Assembly: GCF_023204875.1 (NCBI RefSeq)
Contig: NZ_CP096247.1
Location: 930,001-994,000, forward strand
Length of the DNA: 64,000 nucleotides
Origin: Prevotella sp. E15-22
Lineage (GTDB): Bacteria > Bacteroidota > Bacteroidia > Bacteroidales > Bacteroidaceae
Reading direction: 5' to 3'
This document shows positions 52,292-61,798 of this stretch, one piece after another. The position numbers were made by a program, and so were the translations under genes. How positions within the stretch are numbered: position 1 is the stretch's first letter; each line of letters starts with the position of its first letter. Under the pieces are notes generated by a model. It was not told the DNA's origin, did no database searches, and saw only the letters and a program-made list of their open reading frames with translations.

Positions 52292-54616
52292 ATGATTCAG
52301 GAAACCAAGGAACAGCAGCAGATGTATAATCTGTTCCGATCGTTCATCTATATTTTCTTGATTATCGAGTTGGTGATGCATATGCCTGTCCATACAGGGA
52401 GTAGCATTGCCAACTCCTTTTTGCAGATGATAGCCAGACTGGGCTTTTTTAATTCTGTGGTGTCGTGTAAGGTGATAGAGTTGGTGACCATCTTGATTAC
52501 CTGTGCAGGAACAACGGCACGACGGAGCTTGAAGTTTGATGTGAGGACGATGGTCGTCTATCCCTGTGCGGCAGGAATCACCCTGACCGTGCTATGTATC
52601 TTTGTCCAGCCCAGTCATTGGGGAACCCATATTGCAGGCTATTCGCTGAACCGCATTCTCTATCTTGTTACCTCGATAACAGGCGTGATGTGTATTCACC
52701 GAAGCCTCGATGCCATTGCGCAGTACTTTAACTGCAAACTCGGTGAAGACCGCTTTAACTTTGAGAACGAGAGCTTCCAACAATGTGAGCAGTTGGTGGA
52801 GAATAAGTATAGCGTCAATATCCCGATGATCTTCTACTATAAGGGACGAATGCGAAAAGGCTGGTGCAATGTGGTGAACCCTTTCCGAGGTACATGGGTA
52901 GTAGGAACACCAGGTAGCGGTAAGTCTTTCTCTGTGGTAGAACCCTTCATCCGACAACACTCAGCCAAGGGCTTTTCGTTAGTTGTCTATGACTACAAGT
53001 TTCCAGCACTTGCAGAGATGACCTTTTACCACTTTAACAAGAATAAAATGCTTGGTAATATCCCCAAAGATATGAACTTCAATATCATCAACTTTACCGA
53101 TGTGGAGTACTCCAACAGAGTGAACCCCATCCAACGGAAGTACATCCCAGATTTGAGTGCTGCCTCAGAGACAGCAGCCACACTGCTTGCAGCCCTGAAC
53201 AAAGGTGCAGGACAGGCAGGCGGTGGCGGAAGTGACAAGTTCTTTACCAACTCTGCTGAAAACTTTCTGGCAGCCATCATCTATTTCTTTGTTACCTTCC
53301 GTCCTGTGGCATGGAAGAACGGCAGAAAACTGCATCACATGATTATCAGTGACGGACGAAAACTGGAAATCAAGATACGGATGTGGGATGACTATGTGGC
53401 ATTGGATAAAGATGGTAATGTCGTTCTTGACTTCACTGATAATGACGGTAATAATGTCAGCACCGATGCCGATGGTATGCCAGTCACCTTGAAAGGCTTT
53501 TCGTATGTCGATAGAGAGGGGAGAGTAGTCTTTATCGAAGATGAGTTCTACGAGGATGATGAAGGATGTATCACCCAGCCCGACACCTTTACGGGCGAGT
53601 ATAGTGACATGCCCCATGTACTCAGCTTCCTGCAGCTCAGTTATGAAGATTCCTTTAATATCCTAATGCAAGATGAAAACATCATGTCGCTGATGGCCCC
53701 ATTCAAGAGTGCCTACGATAATAATGCCATGGATCAGTTGGAAGGTATGGTTGGAACACTTCGTGTCAACGCTGCACGACTGGTATCACAGGAAGCCTAC
53801 TGGGTATTCTCGGGTGATGACTTCGACCTGAAGGTATCAGACCCCAAGAAACCCTCGTATCTGATTATCGCCAATGACCCGGAGAAAGAACAAGTGATAG
53901 GTTCTCTGAATGCCCTGATATTGAACCGTCTGACTACCCGTGTCAATAGCGGACAGGGAAAGAACGTGCCGGTGAGCATCATCATCGATGAGTTGCCGAC
54001 ACTCTATTTCCATAAGATAGACCGACTGATAGGTACAGCACGTAGCAATAAGGTCAGTGTGACGATGGCCTTTCAGGAACTGCCCCAGTTGGAAGCCGAC
54101 TATGGCAAGAACGGTATGCAGAAGGTGATAACCACGTGTGGTAATGTCTTCGCTGGTTCAGCGAGAAACAAGGAAACGCTGGAATGGTTGCAGAATGACA
54201 TCTTTGGTAAGGTGAAGCAGACCACCCAGAGCATCAGTATCAATGATGAGCGTGTCTCTACCTCCTTCAATGAGAAGATGGACTGTCTGGTTCCTGCTGC
54301 CAAGATTGCCGATATGGCCACTGGTTGGATCTGCGGACAGACTGCACGCGACTTTACGCCCACAGAAGCGGCAGCTATGCACAGCGTGAACCTCGAAGAG
54401 ACCGACGAGTTCAAGACCACCAAGTTCTTTTGTAAAACCAACTTCGATATGAGCCATATCGAGGAAGAGAAGAAACACTATACCCCCTTGCCCAAGAAAT
54501 ACTGTTTCGAGAATGAACATGAGAAAGAAGTGATGCTGGCAAGAAACTTCCGACGCATCAATGAAGAAGTGACTCAGCTCACAGCCAGTTTGCTTGGAAA
54601 AGAAAATGCCCAATAA
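52292..54616 (+). CDS. Type IV coupling protein (VirD4/TraG-type ATPase)
   Basis: 774 residues. Three to four N-terminal membrane segments, then Walker A in VVGTPGSGKSFSV (Gly205-Ser212), Walker B in VSIIIDELPTLYF, and the sensor region VTMAFQELPQLEADYG. It brings the relaxase-DNA complex to the secretion channel. No relaxase gene is in the window, so that partner must lie beyond the right edge or elsewhere. Confidence 0.92.
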   Translation: MIQETKEQQQMYNLFRSFIYIFLIIELVMHMPVHTGSSIANSFLQMIARLGFFNSVVSCKVIELVTILITCAGTTARRSLKFDVRTMVVYPCAAGITLTVLCIFVQPSHWGTHIAGYSLNRILYLVTSITGVMCIHRSLDAIAQYFNCKLGEDRFNFENESFQQCEQLVENKYSVNIPMIFYYKGRMRKGWCNVVNPFRGTWVVGTPGSGKSFSVVEPFIRQHSAKGFSLVVYDYKFPALAEMTFYHFNKNKMLGNIPKDMNFNIINFTDVEYSNRVNPIQRKYIPDLSAASETAATLLAALNKGAGQAGGGGSDKFFTNSAENFLAAIIYFFVTFRPVAWKNGRKLHHMIISDGRKLEIKIRMWDDYVALDKDGNVVLDFTDNDGNNVSTDADGMPVTLKGFSYVDREGRVVFIEDEFYEDDEGCITQPDTFTGEYSDMPHVLSFLQLSYEDSFNILMQDENIMSLMAPFKSAYDNNAMDQLEGMVGTLRVNAARLVSQEAYWVFSGDDFDLKVSDPKKPSYLIIANDPEKEQVIGSLNALILNRLTTRVNSGQGKNVPVSIIIDELPTLYFHKIDRLIGTARSNKVSVTMAFQELPQLEADYGKNGMQKVITTCGNVFAGSARNKETLEWLQNDIFGKVKQTTQSISINDERVSTSFNEKMDCLVPAAKIADMATGWICGQTARDFTPTEAAAMHSVNLEETDEFKTTKFFCKTNFDMSHIEEEKKHYTPLPKKYCFENEHEKEVMLARNFRRINEEVTQLTASLLGKENAQ

Positions 54617-54620
54617 ACAA

Positions 54621-54653
54621 AGAAGCCTGCCTCCAATGCGAGACAGGTTTCTT
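54621..54653. terminator. Bidirectional hairpin between convergent genes
   Basis: agaagcctgcctc pairs with gagacaggtttct (one wobble, one mismatch) around a caatgc loop. It serves the coupling-protein gene on + and the hydrolase gene on -. Confidence 0.75.
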
Positions 54654-54656
54654 TCG

Positions 54657-55745
54657 TTATAGCGTATTCGCGATGGCTCTGACTTTGGCGTTATAGGAGT
54701 CCATGTTTTCCGCATATCCGATACGTTTTAGGAAAGCATAGTAGTCTTTGTCCTTCTTGGGGTTATAACGTCGTTGTATCATGCGGACATAACCGGCAAC
54801 AGACTCTTCCCAGGAACGGAAACGATAGTAGTCATGAGAGGATGAGTTATAAAGCCCGAAGAGGTTGTTGTAGTTCCGGCAAACATTTGAAGAACCATAG
54901 CCCGTTTCAAGGCAATACTGAGCAGCTACAATTTTCGGGAAGAGAACACCGCAATCCTTCATGACCTTGAAGAGGTTGTGAAGGTTTAGCGGTCTGTCAG
55001 GTCTGGAGGCAAAATGTAAGTTCTCCATTTCTTCCTGCAAACTACAGATGTAACTGTTCAGATGATTGATGAACGGCTCTGGATTGATGGATTTCCATTC
55101 CCCATCAATAAGTCTTTCAGCCCGGATATGCAGATGCGGGCCTGTTGACTTACCTGTATCAGAGGACAAAGCCACTATCGTTCCTGCTGATACGATATCC
55201 CCTTCTCTGACGGCAATCAGTCCTAAGTGACCATACAGGATGCGTAGTCCTATATGGTTGATGATGACATGATGACCATAGCCCGATTCGCTATATACCA
55301 CCTTTTCGATGACTCCTGGCATCATTGCGTAAACCAGAGAGCCTTTGGCACAGCGCAAGTCTATTCCGTTGTGAAATGTCCCTTTTACAAAAGTAACAGG
55401 ATCCTGACGATAGCCATAGTCGGAAGTGATATGGATGAAATCCAAAGGAAGAGCCACTGAAGTACGACGGTTCAGAAGTTCCATCATCATACTGTCTTTG
55501 ATAGAAACGAATAAAGGGACATCGTACTCAATGGCTATTTCCTGATGCGAAGGAAGGTCAAAGTATTCTTTTGAGCTCTTTTGTTCAGAAGCCGCTAAAT
55601 TACAGGAATCCGTCTGAACCTCTGAAATCGGCTTACTTTTAACTACCTGTGGCAGCTTTTGAACCGTATTAAACTGTGCCGGACAAGATACTGGAATTGT
55701 CGGCAGGAATAAGAAGTATAAGAAATAATTTTTTCTGCTTTTCAT
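54657..55745 (-). CDS. Peptidoglycan hydrolase: M23 peptidase plus glucosaminidase-like domain
   Basis: 362 residues with a signal peptide (NYFLYFLFLPTIPVSCPAQ; the cysteine could be a lipoprotein site). The M23 domain (about 115-240) keeps the zinc ligands in GTFHNGIDL and GPHLHI. The C-terminal 110 residues look like a glucosaminidase/lysozyme fold (AAQYCLETGYGSSNV, NNLFGLY, FRSWEESVAGYV). It would open the cell wall for the conjugation channel, as VirB1 does. A longer frame to 55877 exists, but ATG 55745 opens the signal peptide. Confidence 0.85.
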   Translation of the reverse strand: MKSRKNYFLYFLFLPTIPVSCPAQFNTVQKLPQVVKSKPISEVQTDSCNLAASEQKSSKEYFDLPSHQEIAIEYDVPLFVSIKDSMMMELLNRRTSVALPLDFIHITSDYGYRQDPVTFVKGTFHNGIDLRCAKGSLVYAMMPGVIEKVVYSESGYGHHVIINHIGLRILYGHLGLIAVREGDIVSAGTIVALSSDTGKSTGPHLHIRAERLIDGEWKSINPEPFINHLNSYICSLQEEMENLHFASRPDRPLNLHNLFKVMKDCGVLFPKIVAAQYCLETGYGSSNVCRNYNNLFGLYNSSSHDYYRFRSWEESVAGYVRMIQRRYNPKKDKDYYAFLKRIGYAENMDSYNAKVRAIANTL

Positions 55746-55807
55746 GGTATTATTTGTTTTAATTTTGCACTCGGTTTGATAAACCAAGTCACTCCTGAAT
55801 ACGGGTG

Positions 55808-55839
55808 CAAAGGTACGGAAAACCGACGAGGAAATCGAA
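55808..55839 (-). promoter_or_regulatory. Promoter of the peptidoglycan hydrolase gene
   Basis: On the minus strand a perfect -7 element taccttTG (55815-55808) with a weak -33 (ttcg instead of tttg). It lies 63 bases upstream of the start codon. Confidence 0.55.
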
Positions 55840-55917
55840 AGAATAAAAACTTTATATCCTCTGAGTAATCCTGCCACATTTTAATAATAAGGTATAACTA
55901 TCAAACAAAAGAAGAGA

Positions 55918-56682
55918 ATGGGAAAGCTATTTGGTGAAAGAGAACTGAGTAAGAAGGACTTTGAGCGTATCGACATAGATGTAAGGTCGATGCCCAAGGA
56001 AATCAAGGAGAAACTGTTGAACGGTGAGCTCACTCCACTTGTGGAGATCCGTGACCAGCTGGACAACGGCATCATCGCCACCATGCCTGTGAAGCTACGT
56101 TTGCAGCGAGATACAGACGGCAATGCCGTGCTGAAAGCCTATCCAGTGAGCAGGGACATCGTGAGTGACCTGAAGCTACAGGATGCAGAGCTGAAACGTC
56201 TGCAGGCTGGAGAGGTCATCCAGAAGGACATCCGTGAGGGCAATCGTACGAGAACCATGTTCCTCCAGTTAGACCAGGAAACAAAGTCGCTGCTGAAACG
56301 GGAGGTCAATAAGGCTGAGATTGACAAACGCATCGATGAGCTGGAGCATGTGAAGGACATCACCCTTGGTCAGAACCAGCGTCAGGCCATCAGAGAAGGT
56401 AAGCCAGTGGAACTGGAGGTAGGCGATACCAAGGTAACAGTCGGTGTTGACCTCCGTCAGAACTCCGGCTTCAAGGCCATCGACGGTGACATGTCAGAAT
56501 GGAAGCGTCAGCAGGAAATCAAGTGGGACATGGCCAATCCCGGTCAGATGGGCTACTGGCAGACCGACGAGAACCGTTGGGAGTACAAGCAGGTTCAGGA
56601 GAAATACAAGATACCGGAGGCTAAGAAGGAAGAGAAGAAGACTGTCAAGGAGGAAGTGCGACAGACGCTCCACTTCAAATAA
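55918..56682 (+). CDS. DUF4099/DUF3945-like mobile-element protein
   Basis: 254 residues. SKKDFERIDIDVRSMPKEIK, LLNGELTPLVEI and LKLQDAELKRLQAGEVIQKD match the pattern of DUF4099/DUF3945 proteins found beside conjugation and topoisomerase genes in Bacteroidales; the C-terminus is lysine/glutamate-rich. Function unknown. Confidence 0.7.
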   Translation: MGKLFGERELSKKDFERIDIDVRSMPKEIKEKLLNGELTPLVEIRDQLDNGIIATMPVKLRLQRDTDGNAVLKAYPVSRDIVSDLKLQDAELKRLQAGEVIQKDIREGNRTRTMFLQLDQETKSLLKREVNKAEIDKRIDELEHVKDITLGQNQRQAIREGKPVELEVGDTKVTVGVDLRQNSGFKAIDGDMSEWKRQQEIKWDMANPGQMGYWQTDENRWEYKQVQEKYKIPEAKKEEKKTVKEEVRQTLHFK

Positions 56683-56814
56683 GAGAACAAAGGTATAACA
56701 AGGTAAAGATTGAATAAAGGATAACAACAATGATTCTTGCCATTTCTTAGATACTATGAAAACACGAGACCTTATAATCTATACTGTGAAAACACACTTT
56801 TAAATTCAGGAAAC

Positions 56815-57012
56815 ATGGAGAAAACAGGAAATACTTATGAAGAGCTTGTACAGCTCAAAGAATCAGGAGAGATAGGCTGGCGCGAGTTTATCCGCAGGCA
56901 GCCTGAGATGGAGGATGACTACTATCACTGGTGCGTGGAGAACGACCTCGACATGAACGAGGACACGGCAGAAGCCTTTATGACGCTCACCGAGGAACAC
57001 GTAGTGGCATAG
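56815..57012 (+). CDS. Small acidic protein of the element
   Basis: 65 residues from ATG 56815; an in-frame ATG at 56737 would add an unrelated lead. NTYEELVQLKESGEIGWREF, then IRRQPEMEDDYYHWCVENDL: an acidic helical protein. It precedes the anti-restriction gene by 44 bases. Confidence 0.6.
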   Translation: MEKTGNTYEELVQLKESGEIGWREFIRRQPEMEDDYYHWCVENDLDMNEDTAEAFMTLTEEHVVA

Positions 57013-57056
57013 TAGCAGAACTCCAAAGTTAATAACAACAAAATAATGACTACACT

Positions 57057-58928
57057 ATGGAAGATAACAAGGATAACAGTGTAAAAGAGACTGAGCAAAA
57101 GCCCCAGGAACAGACTGAGGGCAAGACTGGCGGTAAGACGATGGCAGAAAAGGCCATCGACCGCTTCGCTCAGATGATGGTCACCCGTCTGGAGGAGATG
57201 AAAGGCCAGCAGTGGGAAAAAGGCTGGATTGACGGAGGCGGCAGGACGCACGGCCTGCCTCAGAACCTCTCCGGTCGCCGCTATTCAGGACATAATGACT
57301 TCTTCCTCCAGCTGCATACCGCTGCCAACGGCTATGATGTACCCGTCTATGCCACCTATAAGCAGATAAAGGAAGCTGGAGCCACTATCGCCAAGGGTGA
57401 GAAGGCCATGCCCGTCATCTATTGGAATGTCACCCATAAGGATGAGAACGGTCAGAAGGTTTCTGATGAAGCCTACGAAGCCATGACCAAGGCAGAGCAG
57501 GAGAAAGTCAAGACCATCCCCATTATGATGGGCTATTATGTCTGGAACCTGCAGCAGACCAACTTCCCTGAGATCAAGCCAGAGCAGTATGCCAAGCTGC
57601 AGGATAAGTTCAAGGCACCGCATATCGAGGATGCCACCGGTATGTACACCTCCAAGGAGTTCGACCAGATGATTGACAAGCAGACTTGGGTCTGCAAGAT
57701 CAACAATGTCGAAGGTGCCGGTGCTTACTACAGTCCGACAAAGGATGAGATTACCGTTCCGACGAAGAAACAGTTCAAAGTCCACGATACCCCGGAGGAA
57801 GTCTTTAAGGACGGTATGGAGTACTACAGCTCCATCGCCCATGAGATGGCTCATTCTACAGGTGTAGAGAAACGACTCGGAAGAGATATGGAAGGACATT
57901 TCGGTGATCCGAAGTATGCCAAGGAAGAACTTGTTGCAGAGCTGACCGCTGCCATGGTAGGTAATACGATGGGCTTTGACAAACGCATCCTCGACAACAA
58001 TGCCAAGTATGTCGATTCCTGGATGGACACCCTGAAGAAAGAGCCCCGTTTCATTCTCAGTGTGATGGCCGATGTCAACAAAGCCTCGAAGATGATCCTC
58101 GACCATGTGGATGCCCAGCGTCTGGAGATGGGCATGACAGCCCTCCAGCCCAAGGAAGAGACAAACAACGGGAAAACAACGGAAGCCAAGGTTGCCCCAG
58201 AGACCAAGATGGATATAGCAGCAGAACCTATCGCCAAGCCCAAGACCAAGGCAGAAGAAAAGGCAGAACTTGCCAAGGAAACAGCAGCCGTCTTTAAGGA
58301 CTTGAAGGAAAAGCATCCCGATGCCCTGCTATTGATGCGTAAGGGAGACTTCTATGAAGCCTTTGAAGACGATGCCAAGAAAGTTGCCAAGTCAACAGGC
58401 TTGAAGGAGCAGCATATCATCAAGGAAGGTTTTGCTAATAAGGAAAACAAAGAGGGTGAAAAAGGCGTTTCCTATGTCAACTTCAAGAACACCAGTCTTG
58501 ACAAGTACCTGCCCAAACTCGTCCGTGACGGCCATCGTGTCGCCATTGTCGATAATCTGGAGGATATGGCCAAGCAGCGTATTGCAGACAGGAACGAGCT
58601 GCAGGTTAAAGCAGAGAAACAAAAGAACCAGCAGACTCAGCAGACCTCACAGGTAGCTAAGACCATTCCCTTGGATCAGTTCAATAAACTCGAAACCGAG
58701 GATGGTAAGAAGATAGACCATTTTGCCGTGTTCAAGATGAAGAGCGGCAACTACGGTGTGAGGGCTATGGTGGACGGTCAGCAGATGAGCGTCAAGGCAC
58801 TGGATAAAGAAGACCGCAATGCCTTCTTCGAGCATACCACTACCAAGGCTGCTTTGGTCCAGAAGTACTATGGCAAGGAGCTCTCCCAGCCAAAGCAGGA
58901 AGAGCGTAGCAGAGCCAGAGCGATGTAA
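57057..58928 (+). CDS. ArdC-like anti-restriction protein fused to a MutS-I-like domain
   Basis: 623 residues. Residues 30-170 are the ArdC ssDNA-binding N-terminal domain (QWEKGWIDGGGRTHGLPQNL, PVYATYKQIKEAGATIAKGE); 240-310 are the zincin part with HEMAH at 262-266 and a further acidic helix KEELVAELTAAM. Residues 410-505 resemble domain I of MutS: LKEKHPDALLLMRKGDFYEA, LDKYLPKLVRDGHRVAIVDN. The last 110 residues are not recognised. ArdC protects incoming single-stranded DNA from restriction; the MutS-like part may help to recognise DNA. Confidence 0.85.
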   Translation: MEDNKDNSVKETEQKPQEQTEGKTGGKTMAEKAIDRFAQMMVTRLEEMKGQQWEKGWIDGGGRTHGLPQNLSGRRYSGHNDFFLQLHTAANGYDVPVYATYKQIKEAGATIAKGEKAMPVIYWNVTHKDENGQKVSDEAYEAMTKAEQEKVKTIPIMMGYYVWNLQQTNFPEIKPEQYAKLQDKFKAPHIEDATGMYTSKEFDQMIDKQTWVCKINNVEGAGAYYSPTKDEITVPTKKQFKVHDTPEEVFKDGMEYYSSIAHEMAHSTGVEKRLGRDMEGHFGDPKYAKEELVAELTAAMVGNTMGFDKRILDNNAKYVDSWMDTLKKEPRFILSVMADVNKASKMILDHVDAQRLEMGMTALQPKEETNNGKTTEAKVAPETKMDIAAEPIAKPKTKAEEKAELAKETAAVFKDLKEKHPDALLLMRKGDFYEAFEDDAKKVAKSTGLKEQHIIKEGFANKENKEGEKGVSYVNFKNTSLDKYLPKLVRDGHRVAIVDNLEDMAKQRIADRNELQVKAEKQKNQQTQQTSQVAKTIPLDQFNKLETEDGKKIDHFAVFKMKSGNYGVRAMVDGQQMSVKALDKEDRNAFFEHTTTKAALVQKYYGKELSQPKQEERSRARAM

Positions 58929-58968
58929 CAGGAAGTAGTAAGAAAGGAAAAAGTACAAAGATAAAACG

Positions 58969-60147
58969 ATGTTTGAAGAATATAAGGCGTTCAAGGAAAA
59001 GGTCGGTGTGGATGATGTCGCTGCCTATCTTGGCTATAAACTCGATAGAAAAGCTGGAGTCGGCAAATATGTCGAGTACAATATCCGTGATGGTCGGGGA
59101 CGTAAGATTGACTCCATTGTCATCAGTCACCCGGGCGACAAATCCAGCCAGACCTACTTCCATAGGAACGGAGCCAGTGGCGGCGATGCCATCAGTCTGA
59201 TAAAGGCAAACATCAATAGTTTTGGCGTGACGGGCAGCAGCGAGGCAGAAATGCTTGCTGCCGTCATGTCGAAGCTTACCAGTGATGACACTTTCATTAC
59301 CAAGGCCGAGGACAGGTATAAGGACATGAAGCCACAAGTCTTCGATATTAAGCGTTTCCAGATGGAAAATGCAGCAGAGCACTTCGAGGCAGTGATGTCC
59401 TTTTTCAGGGCACGTAACATTGATGAAGAAACTGTCAGGACATTCCTTCCCTTTATCATGCGAGTCACTGATACCGAAGCCCAGTATAAGTACAAGGATT
59501 TGGCATTCCCCTATACCAAGCCAGGCTCAGAGAAGATAGAAGGTTTTGAGTTACGCGGCTATAATAACTTCCGTCAGAAGGCACCAGGCACGAATAGCAG
59601 TAGTGCAGCATGGATTGCCGACTTCACAAAGGAACAGCCCGATAGTGCCAAGAATGTATATTTCTTCGAGAGTGGCTATGATGCGATGGCTTTCTATCAG
59701 GTGAACAAGTCAAGGCTGATTCTCGAAACCTCCGTATTCGTCTCTACGGGCGGCACTTTTTCCAGTCAGCAGATCAAGGGCATCACAGACTATTATCCGC
59801 AAGCCAGATACTGGGACTGCTTTGACAATGACATCCCCGGCATCCTCTATGGTGTCAGGATGGAGTCACAGCTGAGTGGGCAGTTTGTCAATATCGTTAC
59901 TACCGATGATACCATCATCTTCCAGAAAGGAGCAGATGAACTCCGCTTGAAGAAAGAGGAAGTCACTCTGCCCAAGGTCAGAGAGAAGTTAGGCTTGGAA
60001 AGACATATCTATGTATGGAAAGCCCCGAAAGCCTTTAAGGACTGGAATGATGTGACAATGAACAAACCCATGAAAGACCTGCCTGTAAAGACTAAGTACC
60101 AGAGAAACGAAAACCTGAGAGAAAACAGAAGAAAGAGCAAAGTATGA
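58969..60147 (+). CDS. Toprim-domain DNA primase (DUF3991/TraP-like)
   Basis: 392 residues. N-terminal DUF3991-like part (VGVDDVAAYLGYKLDRKAGV, YFHRNGASGGDAISLI), then a Toprim domain with YFFESGYDAMAFYQ (catalytic Glu) and FVSTGGTFSSQQIKGI. It would prime the transferred strand in the recipient. The stop overlaps the ATG of the next gene. Confidence 0.85.
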   Translation: MFEEYKAFKEKVGVDDVAAYLGYKLDRKAGVGKYVEYNIRDGRGRKIDSIVISHPGDKSSQTYFHRNGASGGDAISLIKANINSFGVTGSSEAEMLAAVMSKLTSDDTFITKAEDRYKDMKPQVFDIKRFQMENAAEHFEAVMSFFRARNIDEETVRTFLPFIMRVTDTEAQYKYKDLAFPYTKPGSEKIEGFELRGYNNFRQKAPGTNSSSAAWIADFTKEQPDSAKNVYFFESGYDAMAFYQVNKSRLILETSVFVSTGGTFSSQQIKGITDYYPQARYWDCFDNDIPGILYGVRMESQLSGQFVNIVTTDDTIIFQKGADELRLKKEEVTLPKVREKLGLERHIYVWKAPKAFKDWNDVTMNKPMKDLPVKTKYQRNENLRENRRKSKV

Positions 60148-60839
60148 GAATAAGAATACGATATGTACTAACAGCTATGCTGCTGACAGTGACGCTTACG
60201 AGTCATTCCCAGCAGACAGACCCGGCACTGACGGCCGCTGTGACGGCTCAGACTGTCACCCTGAAAAGTCTCTTTGATGCCCGTAAGAGCACGCAGGAAA
60301 AGATCTTGGCCGCTACAGGAATTGAGAACGTACAGCTGCAGCAGTTGCATGATATTGAGAAGAAGGTACTCGACTATATGGCCAATGTCTCAGGACTGAT
60401 GCAGAACCTCTATCAGGTGAAGCGTACGACAGAACTTGTCACCGTAGAGATACCAAAGAATATCAATGAGGTGACGAAAGCCTGCAAGGGACATCTGAAA
60501 GGTACAGCTATTGCTTTGGCCGTCTCTGATGAGGTGAAGAGTGTCTATACCGAGATTGCCAGTCTCTCTGCTCTTTGTACCTCACTGGTTAAGACCAAGA
60601 CCGTTGACGGTAATAAGGTGAACCTCCTCAATGCCGCAGAACGCTACTGGCTGTGTGAGAAAATTGTATCGTCACTTGAAGACATCAATTCTGCACTATA
60701 TATCCTTTCCTGGCAGATACAGTACTTGTCATGGGAAGACCTCTGGCGAGGCCTTGATCCAGAGACCTGGTGCAACTACATGCAGGGAAAATGGATGGCT
60801 GAGTCATGTATCAGGGACTGGGATGACCTATTGAAGTAA
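60144..60839 (+). CDS. Secreted TraI-like protein, second copy
   Basis: 231 residues. Signal peptide (YVLTAMLLTVTLTSHSQQ) and a helical mature part closing with LWRGLDPETWCNYMQGKW, matching the end of the protein at 45549 (ELDPDTWCNAMQMKW). It is 14 kb from that copy and downstream of the primase rather than in the core tra block. Overlap with the primase stop is 4 bases. Confidence 0.7.
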   Translation: MRIRIRYVLTAMLLTVTLTSHSQQTDPALTAAVTAQTVTLKSLFDARKSTQEKILAATGIENVQLQQLHDIEKKVLDYMANVSGLMQNLYQVKRTTELVTVEIPKNINEVTKACKGHLKGTAIALAVSDEVKSVYTEIASLSALCTSLVKTKTVDGNKVNLLNAAERYWLCEKIVSSLEDINSALYILSWQIQYLSWEDLWRGLDPETWCNYMQGKWMAESCIRDWDDLLK

Positions 60840-60918
60840 GAGGTAAGATGTAAGAAATAAGAGAGAAGAAAGAATAGGATAACAATAGTAAACACACTTT
60901 AATCAAACAAAAAAGAAA

Positions 60919-61743
60919 ATGGAAAGCACTAAATCAATCGGCATCTGCCCCATTTGCGGACAGGGCCACATCACAGAGCACCCCTTCGGATGGGCATGTG
61001 ACAACTCAAAGAAGAATGACGACGGAACATGGTACAACTGTAAGTTCGTTGTGTTCCGACAGTATCATGGAGCCAACATCACCGAGGAAGACGTAAAGAC
61101 GCTTTTGGCAACAGGTGAGACAGGTGAGCTTCAGATGTGCAACAAAGAAGGGAAACCCTTCATCGGGAAGCTCGTCATCAAGGAAGGCAAAGTACAGTTG
61201 GCATTTCCTCCCCGTTACCTCGAAGGACGTTGCCCCGTCTGTGGAGGTCGTATCAAGGTGACTGGTAAGGGCTATGCCTGTGAGAACTTCTTTAAGAAAG
61301 ATGAAGGCCACTGCAACTTCTTCATCAGTAGCACACTCTGTAACAGGGTCATCACGGAACAGGAGGTGGAGAACTTCCTGGCAGGAAAGAAGCAGATTCT
61401 TGACGGCTTCTGTTCCAAGGCAGGCAAACACTTTTCTTCTTTGCTGTCCACCACGATTGAAGGAAAGGTGATGCTGAACTCCACCATTTGCCAGTGTCCT
61501 CAGTGTGGCGGTGAGATACGAGTCGGGCCACGAGCCTATAACTGTTCCAACTATAGCAACGAGGACGTGAAATGTCAGTTCTCCGTCTGGCGAACCATCG
61601 ACGGTCATGAGGTGACACCCGAAGAAGTCAAGCAGCTCTGTGACAAGGGCGAGACCGATGAGGTCATACATTTCTACCGTAAGGACGGCAGCCAGTTCGA
61701 CAAGAAACTGAAGTTGGAGGATGGCAAAGTCATCCTGGCATAA
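60919..61743 (+). CDS. Free-standing topoisomerase C-terminal zinc-repeat protein
   Basis: 274 residues made of three tandem repeats of about 88 residues (10-96, 105-187, 193-274). Each begins with a CPxCG knuckle (Cys10/13, Cys105/108, Cys193/196), has two further cysteines (27/41, 121/132, 209/219), and ends with FxSKxGKxF or a variant (DGFCSKAGKHFSSLL) and a DGKV strand. This is the repeat found at the C-terminus of TopB-like enzymes in Bacteroidales. Here it is encoded alone, 1.1 kb before topB. Confidence 0.8.
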   Translation: MESTKSIGICPICGQGHITEHPFGWACDNSKKNDDGTWYNCKFVVFRQYHGANITEEDVKTLLATGETGELQMCNKEGKPFIGKLVIKEGKVQLAFPPRYLEGRCPVCGGRIKVTGKGYACENFFKKDEGHCNFFISSTLCNRVITEQEVENFLAGKKQILDGFCSKAGKHFSSLLSTTIEGKVMLNSTICQCPQCGGEIRVGPRAYNCSNYSNEDVKCQFSVWRTIDGHEVTPEEVKQLCDKGETDEVIHFYRKDGSQFDKKLKLEDGKVILA

Positions 61744-61798
61744 GTATAATCAAGTATAACCCTTATAAAATAATATCATAACAAACAAAAGAAGCAAA

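Noticed and set aside
57285..58316. Minus-strand frame of 343 codons inside the ArdC gene
   Set aside because: Fully inside a gene with recognised domains; the product has no motif and reflects codon bias.
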